Source: a virus. From it: a DNA stretch of 26,725 nt. The stretch covers positions 1-26,725 of the IMG/VR virus record IMGVR_UViG_3300006752_000181, one strand, 5' to 3'. A program made the position numbers and the translations under genes. This document shows, piece by piece, positions 15,824 through 25,303 of the stretch. Below the pieces are notes generated by a model that had not been told where the DNA came from, searched no databases, and saw nothing but the letters and a program-made list of their open reading frames with translations. The first letter of the stretch is position 1. Every line of letters starts with the position of its first letter.

Positions 15824-18811
15824 ATGGCAAATGGTGATGATACAACAAATAATAGTAATAATGAACAATCTACTACTGATTCTCAAAACAAAATAAATAC
15901 AGGAGATCAAAAGCTAGATAAATCTTTAATGTCAATGAACAATCTCATTGTAAATAATTGCAATGAGATAATAAAAAAAATAGATTCGAAATTAGGTAGC
16001 CCAACAAAAAATCAACAAGATCAAATAAAACAACTAACTACTGCACTTATGAAACAAATTGAAATAAATAACCAAACAAAAGGAATACGTGTATTAGTTC
16101 AAAATTATTTTGGAAATAACGAATATCCAGGAGCAAGTAGTAAGCCTAGAATTATTAAAGCTATAGGACCAGATCAAACTACTTCTCCTATTTCTACGCA
16201 ACAAAAAAAATCACAACAACAAACATTACCAGGAGTTGTTAAAAAATCTCAACAAGGAAATAGTACTTTGGACTATATACTTGGATTAACTGGTTTAGGT
16301 GGTGTTTTAGCTGCTGATAGACTTGTGACTGGAGGAGGACTTACTAGATTTGTAGGAAATATGATCGGGAAAGGTATTGATGCATTTGCTATAAAACCTA
16401 CAAAAAGATTACTTGAAAAAATAAAAAGATATCCAATGCAAAAAATAGAAGAAGGAGCATCAAAACTTTATAATTTAAAAGATATGATGATAGAAGTAGC
16501 TAATGAAGTCAATACTTTAATTAATCAAACTATACCTATGACTTTAGAAAAATTTAAAGAAGAGTATTCTGTAGGTGACAAGTCTGTTTTAGGTCAAGCT
16601 TTTAAAAATGTTGGTACATTAGGAGAAAGAATATACACTCAATTTCAAGACATGAAAGGTGAATATTTTCAGCTTTATGAAACTGTAGAAAATTTCATGG
16701 AAGCTTTAAACAAGAATATAACTTCTTTAGGAAGTCTTGGAGAAATATACGGCAGGTCTTTGTCTGATAATGAAAAATTAGCAAATCATTTTGAAAGAGC
16801 AAGAAGAGCTTTAGCTTTAAGTGACGATGACATTAACAACTTAGCAAAAATATCAATCACAAGAAACGAATCAATATTTGAAAGTTTTAGTAGAATTCAA
16901 AATGCATCAGATCAAGCTGCGCAAAAGTTTAATTTAAATCAAAAATCTTTAGTAAAAGATGTTAATAGTTTAAGAAAAGACTTTGTTAATTTTGGACATA
17001 TGAGCGAAAAAGAATTGTTTAATTTAGTTGGAAGATTTAAACAATTAGGCGTTGCTGTTTCTGATTTAGATAAGTTAATGGGTTTTGATACTTTTGAAAG
17101 TGCTGTTGAAAGTGCTTCACAACTTCATCAAGCTTTTGGTATGAATATAGATGCTTTAAAGTTAATAAAAGCTGAAAACCCTGGTGAAATTGCTGATATC
17201 TTTGTTAATGCATTTAAAGATACAGGAACAACATATGATCAATTAAACTTTAGACAGAAAAGATTTTTAAGTCAACAAACAAGAATGTCTGATGACATGT
17301 TAAGACTTATGATGAACAACAGATTATCTTTTGAAGACGCTCAAAAGGAATTTGGAAATATAGATCCTCAATCTGATTCAAAATTGCAAGATCAAATAAA
17401 TCAATTTAAGGCTCTTGATCATTCTATACCAAAAACAAAAAAGATAAAAACATTTGCTGACGATACTGCTGCACTTACTGCTGGATTAAAAGACGCAATG
17501 AGAAATAGTATAGGTCTTAAAAATTCTTTTGTTAATTTATCAACAGCTTTTTCAAATATACATACAAAGTTTACTTCTGATGGAGAATTTAGGCAGAAAC
17601 TTGAAAAATCATTTTCTGATTTAAGAAACTACATTGATAGAATAACAAAGTCTGTAGTTACTCCTAACTTTGAAAAAATAATGGATCAATTACCTGCAGT
17701 TATTTCTGGGTTTGGATTGAGAATGTCGCCAGAATTAACAAAAGATCAAAGAAATAAAGTAAAAAATTCTTTAGATGATCAATTAGAAATTATTGCACAA
17801 AATATGAATAAACACTTTGCTAAAACAAAAAGTTTAATAATAGATACAATGTTGGAAGGCGGAGGTATTGCAATAAGATCATTTTTGCCTTTTATGCAAT
17901 CTGTTGTTGACGATGTTAAAAAGACTATGGATTCTATGAAAGATCCAGGTAGTGATTTTATTAACATAAGAAAACTTTTTAAAAAGTTTAATTTTAAAAA
18001 AAATAGAAAAATAGAAGATAAAATAATAAAATTAGCAAATAAAGGTACAAGCGTCATTATCGATATAGGCGTTAATGCTTTTAATTTATTGTTACAAGGA
18101 GCTATACAAGGAATTGGGAAAGGAGTGCCTTTAGCTTTACGAATGTCTTATAAAATTTTTATGTCATCATTAAAATCTATTGGATCATTATTAAATCCAT
18201 TTGGCGGAAGTGGGAATAATAAACAAAAACAACAGACTTTAAGTAATTATCAAAAATCACAGCTTGATGCTTTAAATAGATTAGCAAAAACTTATCAAAA
18301 TCAAAGCGACATGACGTTACGTGCAAGTCAAATGAGAACAAAAGAAGTCAGCAAGTCTCATCAGTTTTTTCAAATGTTAAGGGACTATACATCAACAAAA
18401 AATAGACAATTTGATGCTAGTGACTTTTTTAACATGAAAAAAGAAGCGAAAGCGAAAGCTTTGTTTAAATTTTTAGATAATTTATCAGAATATGAATTAA
18501 AAAATTTAATTCCACATCATAAATTTAACAAAATGAATATTCATGGACGTCGACACAAAAGATACATGCAAAATGTTTTGTATGATAGTGATTTTAATTA
18601 CAATCAGCAAGATGAAGCTTTCAAGTATTTTAAAGCAATGTTTGACGAGCTTAATGAGCTTAGAAAAGAAAACAGTAATTCTAAAAATGGCGACGTTAAT
18701 GTTACAATACCTGTATTTATACGTGATGAAAATGGTATGTTGCTATTAGTAGGGCAAGAAAGAGCTAGATTTAATGCAAATCAACAAACGACAGTGATTC
18801 AAACAACATAG
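15824..18811 (+). CDS. Tail length tape measure protein (gp29-like role)
   Basis: 995 aa. Tape measure proteins run through the tube lumen, set tail length and reach the hub; T4 gp29 has 590 aa. Visible parts are: a polar, disordered N-terminus (1-35), a helix and a Gln-rich linker (to about 145), a Gly/hydrophobic stretch LGLTGLGGVLAADRL (about 153-167), a long helical centre with LARRAL-like repeats and a segment FKQLGVAVSDLDKLMGFDTF followed by SASQLHQAFGMN that is frequent in tape measures of T4-related aquatic phages, a second Gly/hydrophobic part (about 740-800, VIIDIGVNAFNLLLQGAIQG), and a C-terminal beta stretch VNVTIPVFIRDENGMLLLVG. If the usual about 1.5 angstrom per residue held, the tail would be roughly 150 nm. 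Its ribosome binding site is weak. Position after the gp26-like gene fits. Confidence 0.85.
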   Translation: MANGDDTTNNSNNEQSTTDSQNKINTGDQKLDKSLMSMNNLIVNNCNEIIKKIDSKLGSPTKNQQDQIKQLTTALMKQIEINNQTKGIRVLVQNYFGNNEYPGASSKPRIIKAIGPDQTTSPISTQQKKSQQQTLPGVVKKSQQGNSTLDYILGLTGLGGVLAADRLVTGGGLTRFVGNMIGKGIDAFAIKPTKRLLEKIKRYPMQKIEEGASKLYNLKDMMIEVANEVNTLINQTIPMTLEKFKEEYSVGDKSVLGQAFKNVGTLGERIYTQFQDMKGEYFQLYETVENFMEALNKNITSLGSLGEIYGRSLSDNEKLANHFERARRALALSDDDINNLAKISITRNESIFESFSRIQNASDQAAQKFNLNQKSLVKDVNSLRKDFVNFGHMSEKELFNLVGRFKQLGVAVSDLDKLMGFDTFESAVESASQLHQAFGMNIDALKLIKAENPGEIADIFVNAFKDTGTTYDQLNFRQKRFLSQQTRMSDDMLRLMMNNRLSFEDAQKEFGNIDPQSDSKLQDQINQFKALDHSIPKTKKIKTFADDTAALTAGLKDAMRNSIGLKNSFVNLSTAFSNIHTKFTSDGEFRQKLEKSFSDLRNYIDRITKSVVTPNFEKIMDQLPAVISGFGLRMSPELTKDQRNKVKNSLDDQLEIIAQNMNKHFAKTKSLIIDTMLEGGGIAIRSFLPFMQSVVDDVKKTMDSMKDPGSDFINIRKLFKKFNFKKNRKIEDKIIKLANKGTSVIIDIGVNAFNLLLQGAIQGIGKGVPLALRMSYKIFMSSLKSIGSLLNPFGGSGNNKQKQQTLSNYQKSQLDALNRLAKTYQNQSDMTLRASQMRTKEVSKSHQFFQMLRDYTSTKNRQFDASDFFNMKKEAKAKALFKFLDNLSEYELKNLIPHHKFNKMNIHGRRHKRYMQNVLYDSDFNYNQQDEAFKYFKAMFDELNELRKENSNSKNGDVNVTIPVFIRDENGMLLLVGQERARFNANQQTTVIQTT

Positions 18812-18834
18812 ATATAATTTTTAAAGAGATAGTA

Positions 18835-19080
18835 ATGAATAAAGTTTTTGATTTTAAGAGTAGTATTGAGAAAAATCAGAGTAAGTATATACATATTTTA
18901 GCGTATGTTTATTCAAAGCATTCTGGTTTAAGTTTTGAAGAGTCTAAAAATATTATAAATAAAGCTGTAAATAAAAACAATGAAAAGATTTTTAAAAGTA
19001 TTTTAGATGATAAATATAATAAAGGCAAGCTAAAAGATATGAAAGTTGATGACATATTAAAAAAGTCAATAAAGGATTAG
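18835..19080 (+). CDS. Small basic protein after the tape measure (unknown)
   Basis: 81 aa, not recognised. It is Lys/Asn-rich and helical in appearance: KYIHILAYVYSKHSGLSFEE followed by KNIINKAVNKNNEKIFKSIL, then a short Lys-rich end DDILKKSIKD. No signal peptide, membrane segment or catalytic motif is seen. AAAGAG about 7-12 nt upstream of the ATG serves as a modest ribosome binding site. It lies 23 nt after the tape measure and 7 nt before the large hub gene, so it is almost surely co-transcribed with them. It may be a small hub or chaperone component; this rests on position only. Confidence 0.55.
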   Translation: MNKVFDFKSSIEKNQSKYIHILAYVYSKHSGLSFEESKNIINKAVNKNNEKIFKSILDDKYNKGKLKDMKVDDILKKSIKD

Positions 19081-19087
19081 ATTAGTT

Positions 19088-21754
19088 ATGAAATATATTT
19101 TGCAACCTGATGGTTCGATAAAGAACATAGAAAATAGTTCAGAAGAACTATCACGTAGCGAAGTAAAAAATATTAAAAATAAACTTGCTAATTCTATTTA
19201 TCAATCAAGAGATCCTGTTTTTGATGTAGCAAGTGCTACAGATCTTCCTGGTTTTGAATCTTTAAACGATTTAATAACTAGATCAAGACAAGGTCAGTAC
19301 ATTGGCGATTTAGATGAAGATTTTTTTTCGAGAAGAGTTGAATTAAAAAAAAATGAAAGCTTTGATTTTGTAAATCCAGATTCTAGTGAGTCAATTTATT
19401 CTTATCGACCTTTTAATTTGTCTGACGAAGTATTTGCTAGAGAGTTTGAAATACTTTCAGGTTGGGCTCCTCCAAAAGGTGGAGATGAATATTTTTTAAA
19501 TAGATTAAATTCTATAATAGCATTTATATCTAATTCAATATCTTATATTGGTACAATAGAAGCTTTTGTAGAAGCAAATAGAATAGTACAGGGTACCAAT
19601 GATAACGTTGCAGAATCTTATACTTTTAGATATGGAAATAGATCTATAGACGGTATTGACGTATATTCAAAATTTATATTAAATAAATTAAACTATCCAA
19701 AAACAAAAATGTCTATAGATGAAAGATTTATATCATTTATTATTGGCTTTTTAGCTTGGATAAAACCAGATAGACTTATAGATATTGATTATCTAACAAA
19801 AGAAATATCAGCTAATGCAAATACTGATATTAAAAGCTTTTTAGAATTAACAGGAACTTTATTTTTAGATAAAACTTTTTTAGTTTCAGCCCCTCCTTTA
19901 AATGTTGCATTAACAACTGTTTTATACATAGTAGAAGCTTTATTGACTATAAATGGATCTTTAGAAAAAAGAGTAAAGTTATTATTTAATAAATTTTCTC
20001 AAGAAAAAATATGGCAAAATAGAATATTATATTCAGCTAAAAAAAGTGAAGATGATGCAACATTAAGTTCATTAAGTGAATTTAATTACTACTATGTAAA
20101 GTTTTACATTGAAAGAATAAATGTAGGATCTAGTTTTTTAAGAAGTGTTCTACAAAAAGGAAGTTACTACGATAAAAGAGAAAAAGAATCTCCTGACAAT
20201 AGAACTATTGGTGGAAAGTTTTTTCAAACATTAGAAAACAAAATAAATTCAAATGTTGAAGGTAAATACGAATGGAATAGCTTATTAACAAAAAGACAAA
20301 ATGTTCCTGGTGAGCAAGCTACTAGAATAAGAAGTTTACCACAAGGCCTTTTATTAAATAAACACTTATTAAAAGATATATTTGGTAATAAAACTCCTGC
20401 TAAAGGCAAACAATCTCTAAAAATAGGAGAAGATATTTTACAAAACTTTTATGTTCCTAAAAGCTTTAGTAGATATAAACTTCCAATAAGCTTAGTTAGA
20501 AAAATAGAAGATTCTCTAGAATCAGAGTATATGCCTTTTTATTTTCACGATTTAAGAACAAATGAAATATTATCTTTTCATGCTTTCTTAGATACACTGC
20601 AAGATACTTTTAAACCAGACCATGAAACAATTTCAGGAATAGGAAGAGTAGAACCTGTAAAAACTTATAGATCAACTTCTAGAACTCTAAGCTTGTCTTT
20701 TCATGTAGTAGCAACTTCTAAAAAAGACTTTGACTTAATGTGGTATCAAATAAATAAATTAATATCAATGATATATCCACAATACACTAGAGGAATACCT
20801 GTTTCTACGCAATTTACAGATGGTACTATAAAAGAAACGTTTAGCGTTCCTTTTTCTCAAATGCCTGGAAACTCTCCTTTAATAAGATTAAGAGTTGGTG
20901 ATGTTATAAAATCTAACTATAGTCCTACTAATATATCTAGAATGCATGAGATAAGAGACGAAGAACTCGACAATGAAACTGCTTTAAAAGCACTATTTGA
21001 AAAATCAGTCGAAATAAAACCTGATATTAAAGAATCAAATACGCCTATTCCAATACCAGGAATAAATGAAAATCAAATAGAATATATACTTTTGCCCGGA
21101 ATGTATAGAAAAAATATGACGTTTGGTTTTACTACTAATGATTTTACTCAAGGTTATATTAAAATAAAAAAGGCAGTTAAAGTTAAAATAGAAGATGAAA
21201 ATATAGCATTAGGTAAAAATAATGAGACTTCTTTAGATGTTAAAATAATAGAAAAAGATCATCAGTATAAAGATTTTGAAATAGTAGCTGATACTAGATG
21301 TGTTGTAGAGTATAAACCTGGAATGAAACAAAACAACGAAAAAACTTCTTTAGAAAGTAGATATAACCAGATAGTAAATCCGTTTGAAAGTGATGGATCT
21401 GAAAATTTAAATAATCCTGTAACTTTAGCTTTTGAGACTAATATGAGTAGAGGTTTGCCTGGAATAATAAATAGTTTTCAAATGGATGATATGATTGCTA
21501 ATCATACTTGGGAAACAGGTGTTATAGGATCTAGAGGCCCAAGATCAGTAAAAATAACGTTAGGATTTGATGTAATACATGATATAACTCCAGGACTAGA
21601 TTACACAGGCATGATGAGAGCTCCTGTTTATAATTTAGGTCAAGTAAACAACGAAATGTTTGGAGATCCAAGTGATAAATATGGAAAAGATAATGATACG
21701 GGTCAAGGGCTACAAAGTATAAAGAAAAAAGTTAATAAGATAAATAGACAGTAG
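19088..21754 (+). CDS. Large baseplate/hub structural protein
   Basis: 888 aa. The N-terminal half (to about 440) is helical with hydrophobic stretches such as LNSIIAFISNSISYIGTI and FISFIIGFLAWIKPD; these look like buried helices rather than a membrane anchor set. From about 450 the chain is beta-rich: YMPFYFHDLRTNEILSFHAF, then FLDTLQDTFKPDHE, GIGRVEPVKTYRSTSRTLSL and a W-x2-INKLISMIYPQYT helix (to about 563), ending with FDVIHDITPGLDYTG and RAPVYNLG (about 827-852). As I recall, this beta module and the RAPVYNLG-type end recur in hub or tube-initiator proteins of T4-related aquatic phages, where T4 would have gp48/gp54. The exact T4 equivalent is not settled. It starts 7 nt after the preceding stop. 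Confidence 0.6.
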   Translation: MKYILQPDGSIKNIENSSEELSRSEVKNIKNKLANSIYQSRDPVFDVASATDLPGFESLNDLITRSRQGQYIGDLDEDFFSRRVELKKNESFDFVNPDSSESIYSYRPFNLSDEVFAREFEILSGWAPPKGGDEYFLNRLNSIIAFISNSISYIGTIEAFVEANRIVQGTNDNVAESYTFRYGNRSIDGIDVYSKFILNKLNYPKTKMSIDERFISFIIGFLAWIKPDRLIDIDYLTKEISANANTDIKSFLELTGTLFLDKTFLVSAPPLNVALTTVLYIVEALLTINGSLEKRVKLLFNKFSQEKIWQNRILYSAKKSEDDATLSSLSEFNYYYVKFYIERINVGSSFLRSVLQKGSYYDKREKESPDNRTIGGKFFQTLENKINSNVEGKYEWNSLLTKRQNVPGEQATRIRSLPQGLLLNKHLLKDIFGNKTPAKGKQSLKIGEDILQNFYVPKSFSRYKLPISLVRKIEDSLESEYMPFYFHDLRTNEILSFHAFLDTLQDTFKPDHETISGIGRVEPVKTYRSTSRTLSLSFHVVATSKKDFDLMWYQINKLISMIYPQYTRGIPVSTQFTDGTIKETFSVPFSQMPGNSPLIRLRVGDVIKSNYSPTNISRMHEIRDEELDNETALKALFEKSVEIKPDIKESNTPIPIPGINENQIEYILLPGMYRKNMTFGFTTNDFTQGYIKIKKAVKVKIEDENIALGKNNETSLDVKIIEKDHQYKDFEIVADTRCVVEYKPGMKQNNEKTSLESRYNQIVNPFESDGSENLNNPVTLAFETNMSRGLPGIINSFQMDDMIANHTWETGVIGSRGPRSVKITLGFDVIHDITPGLDYTGMMRAPVYNLGQVNNEMFGDPSDKYGKDNDTGQGLQSIKKKVNKINRQ

Positions 21755-21763
21755 GAATTTGTT

Positions 21764-22033
21764 ATGCCATTTGATAGATATAAATTTACTCGTGAAAATA
21801 TAAATAGCAAAATTTACGAAGGTATTAAAAAAAATACAATAGATTATAAAGTGGTTATATCAGAATCAGGAAAAAGATTAGACAATTATGCTTTAGAAGA
21901 ATATAACGATAGTTCTTATTGGTGGGTTATAGCTTCTGCGAGTGGAATCAATTGGCCTCTCCAGCTAATTCCCGGTATTGTACTATACATACCCACTAAT
22001 CTTGATCAAATAGAATCATTAAAGCTACAATAA
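21764..22033 (+). CDS. Small baseplate protein, LysM / tail protein X / gp53-like
   Basis: 89 aa. The signature is at residues about 38-76: RLDNYALEEYNDSSYWWVIA, followed by SASGINWPLQLIPGIVLYIP. Such an order (Y...WWVIA, N/I...P, then PG-x-V/L-x-IP) is found in LysM-like tail proteins such as gpX of P2 and, in part, in the W-V/I-L segment of the T4 baseplate wedge gp53. LysM-like modules in small tail proteins mostly take part in baseplate or tube-tip assembly. It lies between two large hub genes with about 10-nt spacing, which agrees with a baseplate role. Whether it is a true gp53 equivalent or only shares the fold cannot be decided here; it is much shorter than T4 gp53 (196 aa). Confidence 0.6.
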   Translation: MPFDRYKFTRENINSKIYEGIKKNTIDYKVVISESGKRLDNYALEEYNDSSYWWVIASASGINWPLQLIPGIVLYIPTNLDQIESLKLQ

Positions 22034-22044
22034 AAGGTAAAACA

Positions 22045-25000
22045 ATGTCAATAATATATGATCTAATCACTAATTCTTACCAGAGTTTATTTGATCCTGG
22101 CAATAATGCTAATGTTACTGAAGTTTTAAAAAACTTAAAAAAAGAGTTAGAAGAAGAAAGTGTTTCTACTGGATTAGACAAAGCTGATCTTGATAATTTA
22201 TTAGATTTGTTTTGCTCTTTAACTAAAGGTGGTTTAACTACACACGATATTTTAAAAAATATTTTAGAAAAAATTCAAAGTAAATCTAATAATAATAATA
22301 CAATAAAAAGTATATCTGAAAAATACGATATAAAAGTAGTTCAATCAGATTATAAAATAAACAAATTAGATAACAAAAAACATTCTTTTTTTTTGAAAAA
22401 AAATGATAAAGTATACGGTCATTATACTAATCAGAATAATAGTAATAATAATGGTGATGAAGTAGTTAAAATTAATGATTTATTTCATAATTCAAAAGAT
22501 TATAATTCTTCTCCAGATAATCCTAATTTAACAAAACCAAACTTTTCTGTTTTATTATATAATCAACTTCAAACAAAGTTTTCTAATGCTCAAAACAAAG
22601 AATTAAAGTTTTTTTTTAATGATATAAACAACATGGATATTGCTAAATTATATCCTTACGCAAACGTAATATTTGAAATGCCTTCTTTAGAGACATATGG
22701 TATAACTACTAAAGATTCAACATCTTCTATAAATAGATTTTTATTTGGGTCTGTAGAAGGTGTAAATACAACAAACGTGTATAGATCTTTTGATAATTTA
22801 AAAATAAATGCTGAAAGTGATGAAGAAAATTTAACAAATATTTTAACAATGAACATGTTTACATCTCCAAATACTCAAAACAACTTTGACGAAAAGTATC
22901 TAGGGTATTTGGAGAGTCAAAAAGGTATTAAGAATAGAAGAAATTCTATTTTAGATGTAACAAAACCATTTGGAACAATAACTTCAATAAACATAAGTGA
23001 AAAACCAATATCTTCAGATCCTTTAAGACCTTTTAGAACTGCAACTATGAAATTGACAATTCATGATAGAACAAGAATGCCTGATGTTATTCACTTTTTT
23101 AGTCCTGCTTATTATTCTAATCAAACTTGCAGGGTAAATATTGAATATGGATGGAATCATTTAGAATCTGAACAAAAAGATAATTTAAAAGCTCAAATAC
23201 TTGATCAACTAAAAGTTAGAGATAGTTTTATAGTAAAAACAGCTACTACTTCTTCTAATGAATCAGGAGGAGTTGACATTACTTTAGAATTATATACACA
23301 CAACTTATTAGAGCAAAGAATCTTATTAGATTCAGAGTTTGTAGGTCTTACTAATAATATTAACGGAAGTTTTAAAAAAATAAACGCAGTTATTAATAAA
23401 ATAAATGATACTAATAAAAAAAATAAAATACCAATAAGATACAATTTTGCATCAGAAAATAAATTAGGAGACGTTTCTTCATATTTTAAAACAAGAAGTA
23501 TTTTTGAAATTAAAAAATTAGATGAAATGATAAGTATTTTACAAAATTCAAAAAATATTTTTGTAAATGGAAATATAAATGCTACTGAATTTTTAAAGTT
23601 ATTTGATTTTTCAAACTCTTCAGTAGAAAAAACAAAAGATAATGAAGTAATTAAATCAGTTATTGAAAATTTAAATATACCTTTTATAAGAGATATAATA
23701 CAAATAGCATTTGATAATGATGAATCACCTTTTAATAAAATAAAAGAAAACATAAAAAAGATAAAGGAAGTAATAAGTAATAAAAATTCAGATGTTTTAA
23801 AAAAATTAACTACTGATAGCGAAGATGATCCTTTTTTCGACAAAGAAATAAAAAAACTCTTACGAGAAAAATTTAAAGACGATATAAATTCTAGTGATTA
23901 TATTACTTTTGGAAAATTAATGACAGGATTAATAGGTAATTATGTTACATCAAGCAAAGATTTATTTGAAGAAATTCAATTAGTTTTTAATACTGTTAAT
24001 GACAATTCTGGATTGATGAAAAATAAAAATATTGCATCATTTCTTATAGAAAAAAAAGATCTTATAGATTTTTTAAATACACAAGTTATGAGTAGTAAAA
24101 AAAATTATACATTTACAGTTCAATCTTTTATTACTCTTATAATAAAAAGATACATACATGTAGAAAGTAATCAAATTGCTTATGGATTAGGAACTAAAAA
24201 AGGTGATAATATTGAAGAAGTTAGGTCAGATAGGTTAAATCAGTTAGGAGGCTCTTTTAAAAAGCCAAACATTGATTTCAAAATACAATTTATAAATCCT
24301 ACAAATAAAAACAAATTATTTCCTAAAAGCGTAAGAAATAGAAGAGTATACAAAATTATATTTTACGATAAAACAGATTCTTCTTTGGACTCTTTACTAA
24401 ATGACTTTTTAAATGTTAATTTGCAAACTCAAAATCTAGTTAAAATAAATCAAACTATAAGAAGCTTAAGGAACCTTGAGAACGAAAAAAACTTAGATAT
24501 TAGTATAATAAAATTAATTAATATAATAGGAAAAGAGAATATAAAACAAATTAACGAAGGTAAACTAGTCCTTAATATACCTGAGTTAGAAGGAATAAAA
24601 AAGAAAATAAAAAATATTTTACCACAAATAACTATTGGATCTCAAAATTCTCCTATTACTAAAGCATCGTTTAGTACTAAAAATCATCAAGTAATAGGTA
24701 CAATTAAAATGATAGATAGTGATAAAAGCTATGAAATATCAGGAGTTAAATTTGACAATGAATTGCCTATGCCTTCTATGCATGGAGATGTAAGTATATC
24801 TACTTTAGGCTGTCCAATAGCTTCTATTGGAAATTTACTATTTATTGATTTTTTAACTAATACTTCTATAGATAATTCATACTTTATAACTGAAGTTAAT
24901 CATTCTATATCACAAGGAAAATTTGAAACTGATATAAAGTTATCATTTAATGACGCATATGGTACTCATACTAATGCTATAAACAATATATACAATGTAC

Positions 25001-25293
25001 TAAAAAACTACAAAGATAGAACAAAATACTTTCTTCCTGAGAATGTTATAAACGAAATACAAGCAGATATAACAAAAAAACAAAAACAAGTAGATGACAT
25101 TGAAAAAATAAAAATATTTATACAGAAAAAAGGTTATACAGTAAAAAGTGACGAAGTAAACAAAAAGAAAAAAGTAGATCAAACAAAAATCGATACTAAC
25201 AAGATAAAAGAGTTTAATCTGAAAATAGAAAAAATAAATACTTTGAACGTAGAAACAAAAGAAGATAAATTAAAATCTGAGTATGAAAAATAA
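22045..25293 (+). CDS. Large baseplate hub protein (gp27/gpD-like layout)
   Basis: 1082 aa. The first 300 residues are Asn/Lys-rich and poorly conserved in appearance. A beta module starts with FGTITSINISE (about 309) and runs through FRTATMKLTIHDR, IHFFSPAYYSNQ and VNIEYGWNH (368-372 for YGWNH), as in hub proteins where a ring-forming barrel meets the tube. A helical middle (about 440-800) follows. A second beta module near 890-975 has the segment GCPIASIGNLLFIDF (922-936), then FITEVNHSISQGKFETDIKL, which closely resembles the last barrel of gp27/gpD-type hubs (GCP...G...FIDFGT...Y.I..V.H.I..G.F.T...L). The last 90 residues are a Lys/Glu-rich helix. A cell-wall enzyme domain is not visible. 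Ribosome binding site AAAGG is 7-8 nt upstream. Confidence 0.7.
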   Translation: MSIIYDLITNSYQSLFDPGNNANVTEVLKNLKKELEEESVSTGLDKADLDNLLDLFCSLTKGGLTTHDILKNILEKIQSKSNNNNTIKSISEKYDIKVVQSDYKINKLDNKKHSFFLKKNDKVYGHYTNQNNSNNNGDEVVKINDLFHNSKDYNSSPDNPNLTKPNFSVLLYNQLQTKFSNAQNKELKFFFNDINNMDIAKLYPYANVIFEMPSLETYGITTKDSTSSINRFLFGSVEGVNTTNVYRSFDNLKINAESDEENLTNILTMNMFTSPNTQNNFDEKYLGYLESQKGIKNRRNSILDVTKPFGTITSINISEKPISSDPLRPFRTATMKLTIHDRTRMPDVIHFFSPAYYSNQTCRVNIEYGWNHLESEQKDNLKAQILDQLKVRDSFIVKTATTSSNESGGVDITLELYTHNLLEQRILLDSEFVGLTNNINGSFKKINAVINKINDTNKKNKIPIRYNFASENKLGDVSSYFKTRSIFEIKKLDEMISILQNSKNIFVNGNINATEFLKLFDFSNSSVEKTKDNEVIKSVIENLNIPFIRDIIQIAFDNDESPFNKIKENIKKIKEVISNKNSDVLKKLTTDSEDDPFFDKEIKKLLREKFKDDINSSDYITFGKLMTGLIGNYVTSSKDLFEEIQLVFNTVNDNSGLMKNKNIASFLIEKKDLIDFLNTQVMSSKKNYTFTVQSFITLIIKRYIHVESNQIAYGLGTKKGDNIEEVRSDRLNQLGGSFKKPNIDFKIQFINPTNKNKLFPKSVRNRRVYKIIFYDKTDSSLDSLLNDFLNVNLQTQNLVKINQTIRSLRNLENEKNLDISIIKLINIIGKENIKQINEGKLVLNIPELEGIKKKIKNILPQITIGSQNSPITKASFSTKNHQVIGTIKMIDSDKSYEISGVKFDNELPMPSMHGDVSISTLGCPIASIGNLLFIDFLTNTSIDNSYFITEVNHSISQGKFETDIKLSFNDAYGTHTNAINNIYNVLKNYKDRTKYFLPENVINEIQADITKKQKQVDDIEKIKIFIQKKGYTVKSDEVNKKKKVDQTKIDTNKIKEFNLKIEKINTLNVETKEDKLKSEYEK

Positions 25294-25303
25294 AAGGTAA
25301 AAA

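Noticed and set aside
15942-15969. 9-bp perfect inverted repeat with a 10-nt loop near the start of the tape measure gene
   Set aside because: It is inside coding sequence and lacks a T run on either side. Palindromes of this length are expected several times by chance in 26 kb of A+T-rich DNA.
23205-23843. 212-aa open frame on the minus strand
   Set aside because: It lies wholly inside the large hub gene. It is rich in Phe/Leu/Ile/Ser, as expected from the antisense of A-rich coding sequence, and has no credible start or family motif.
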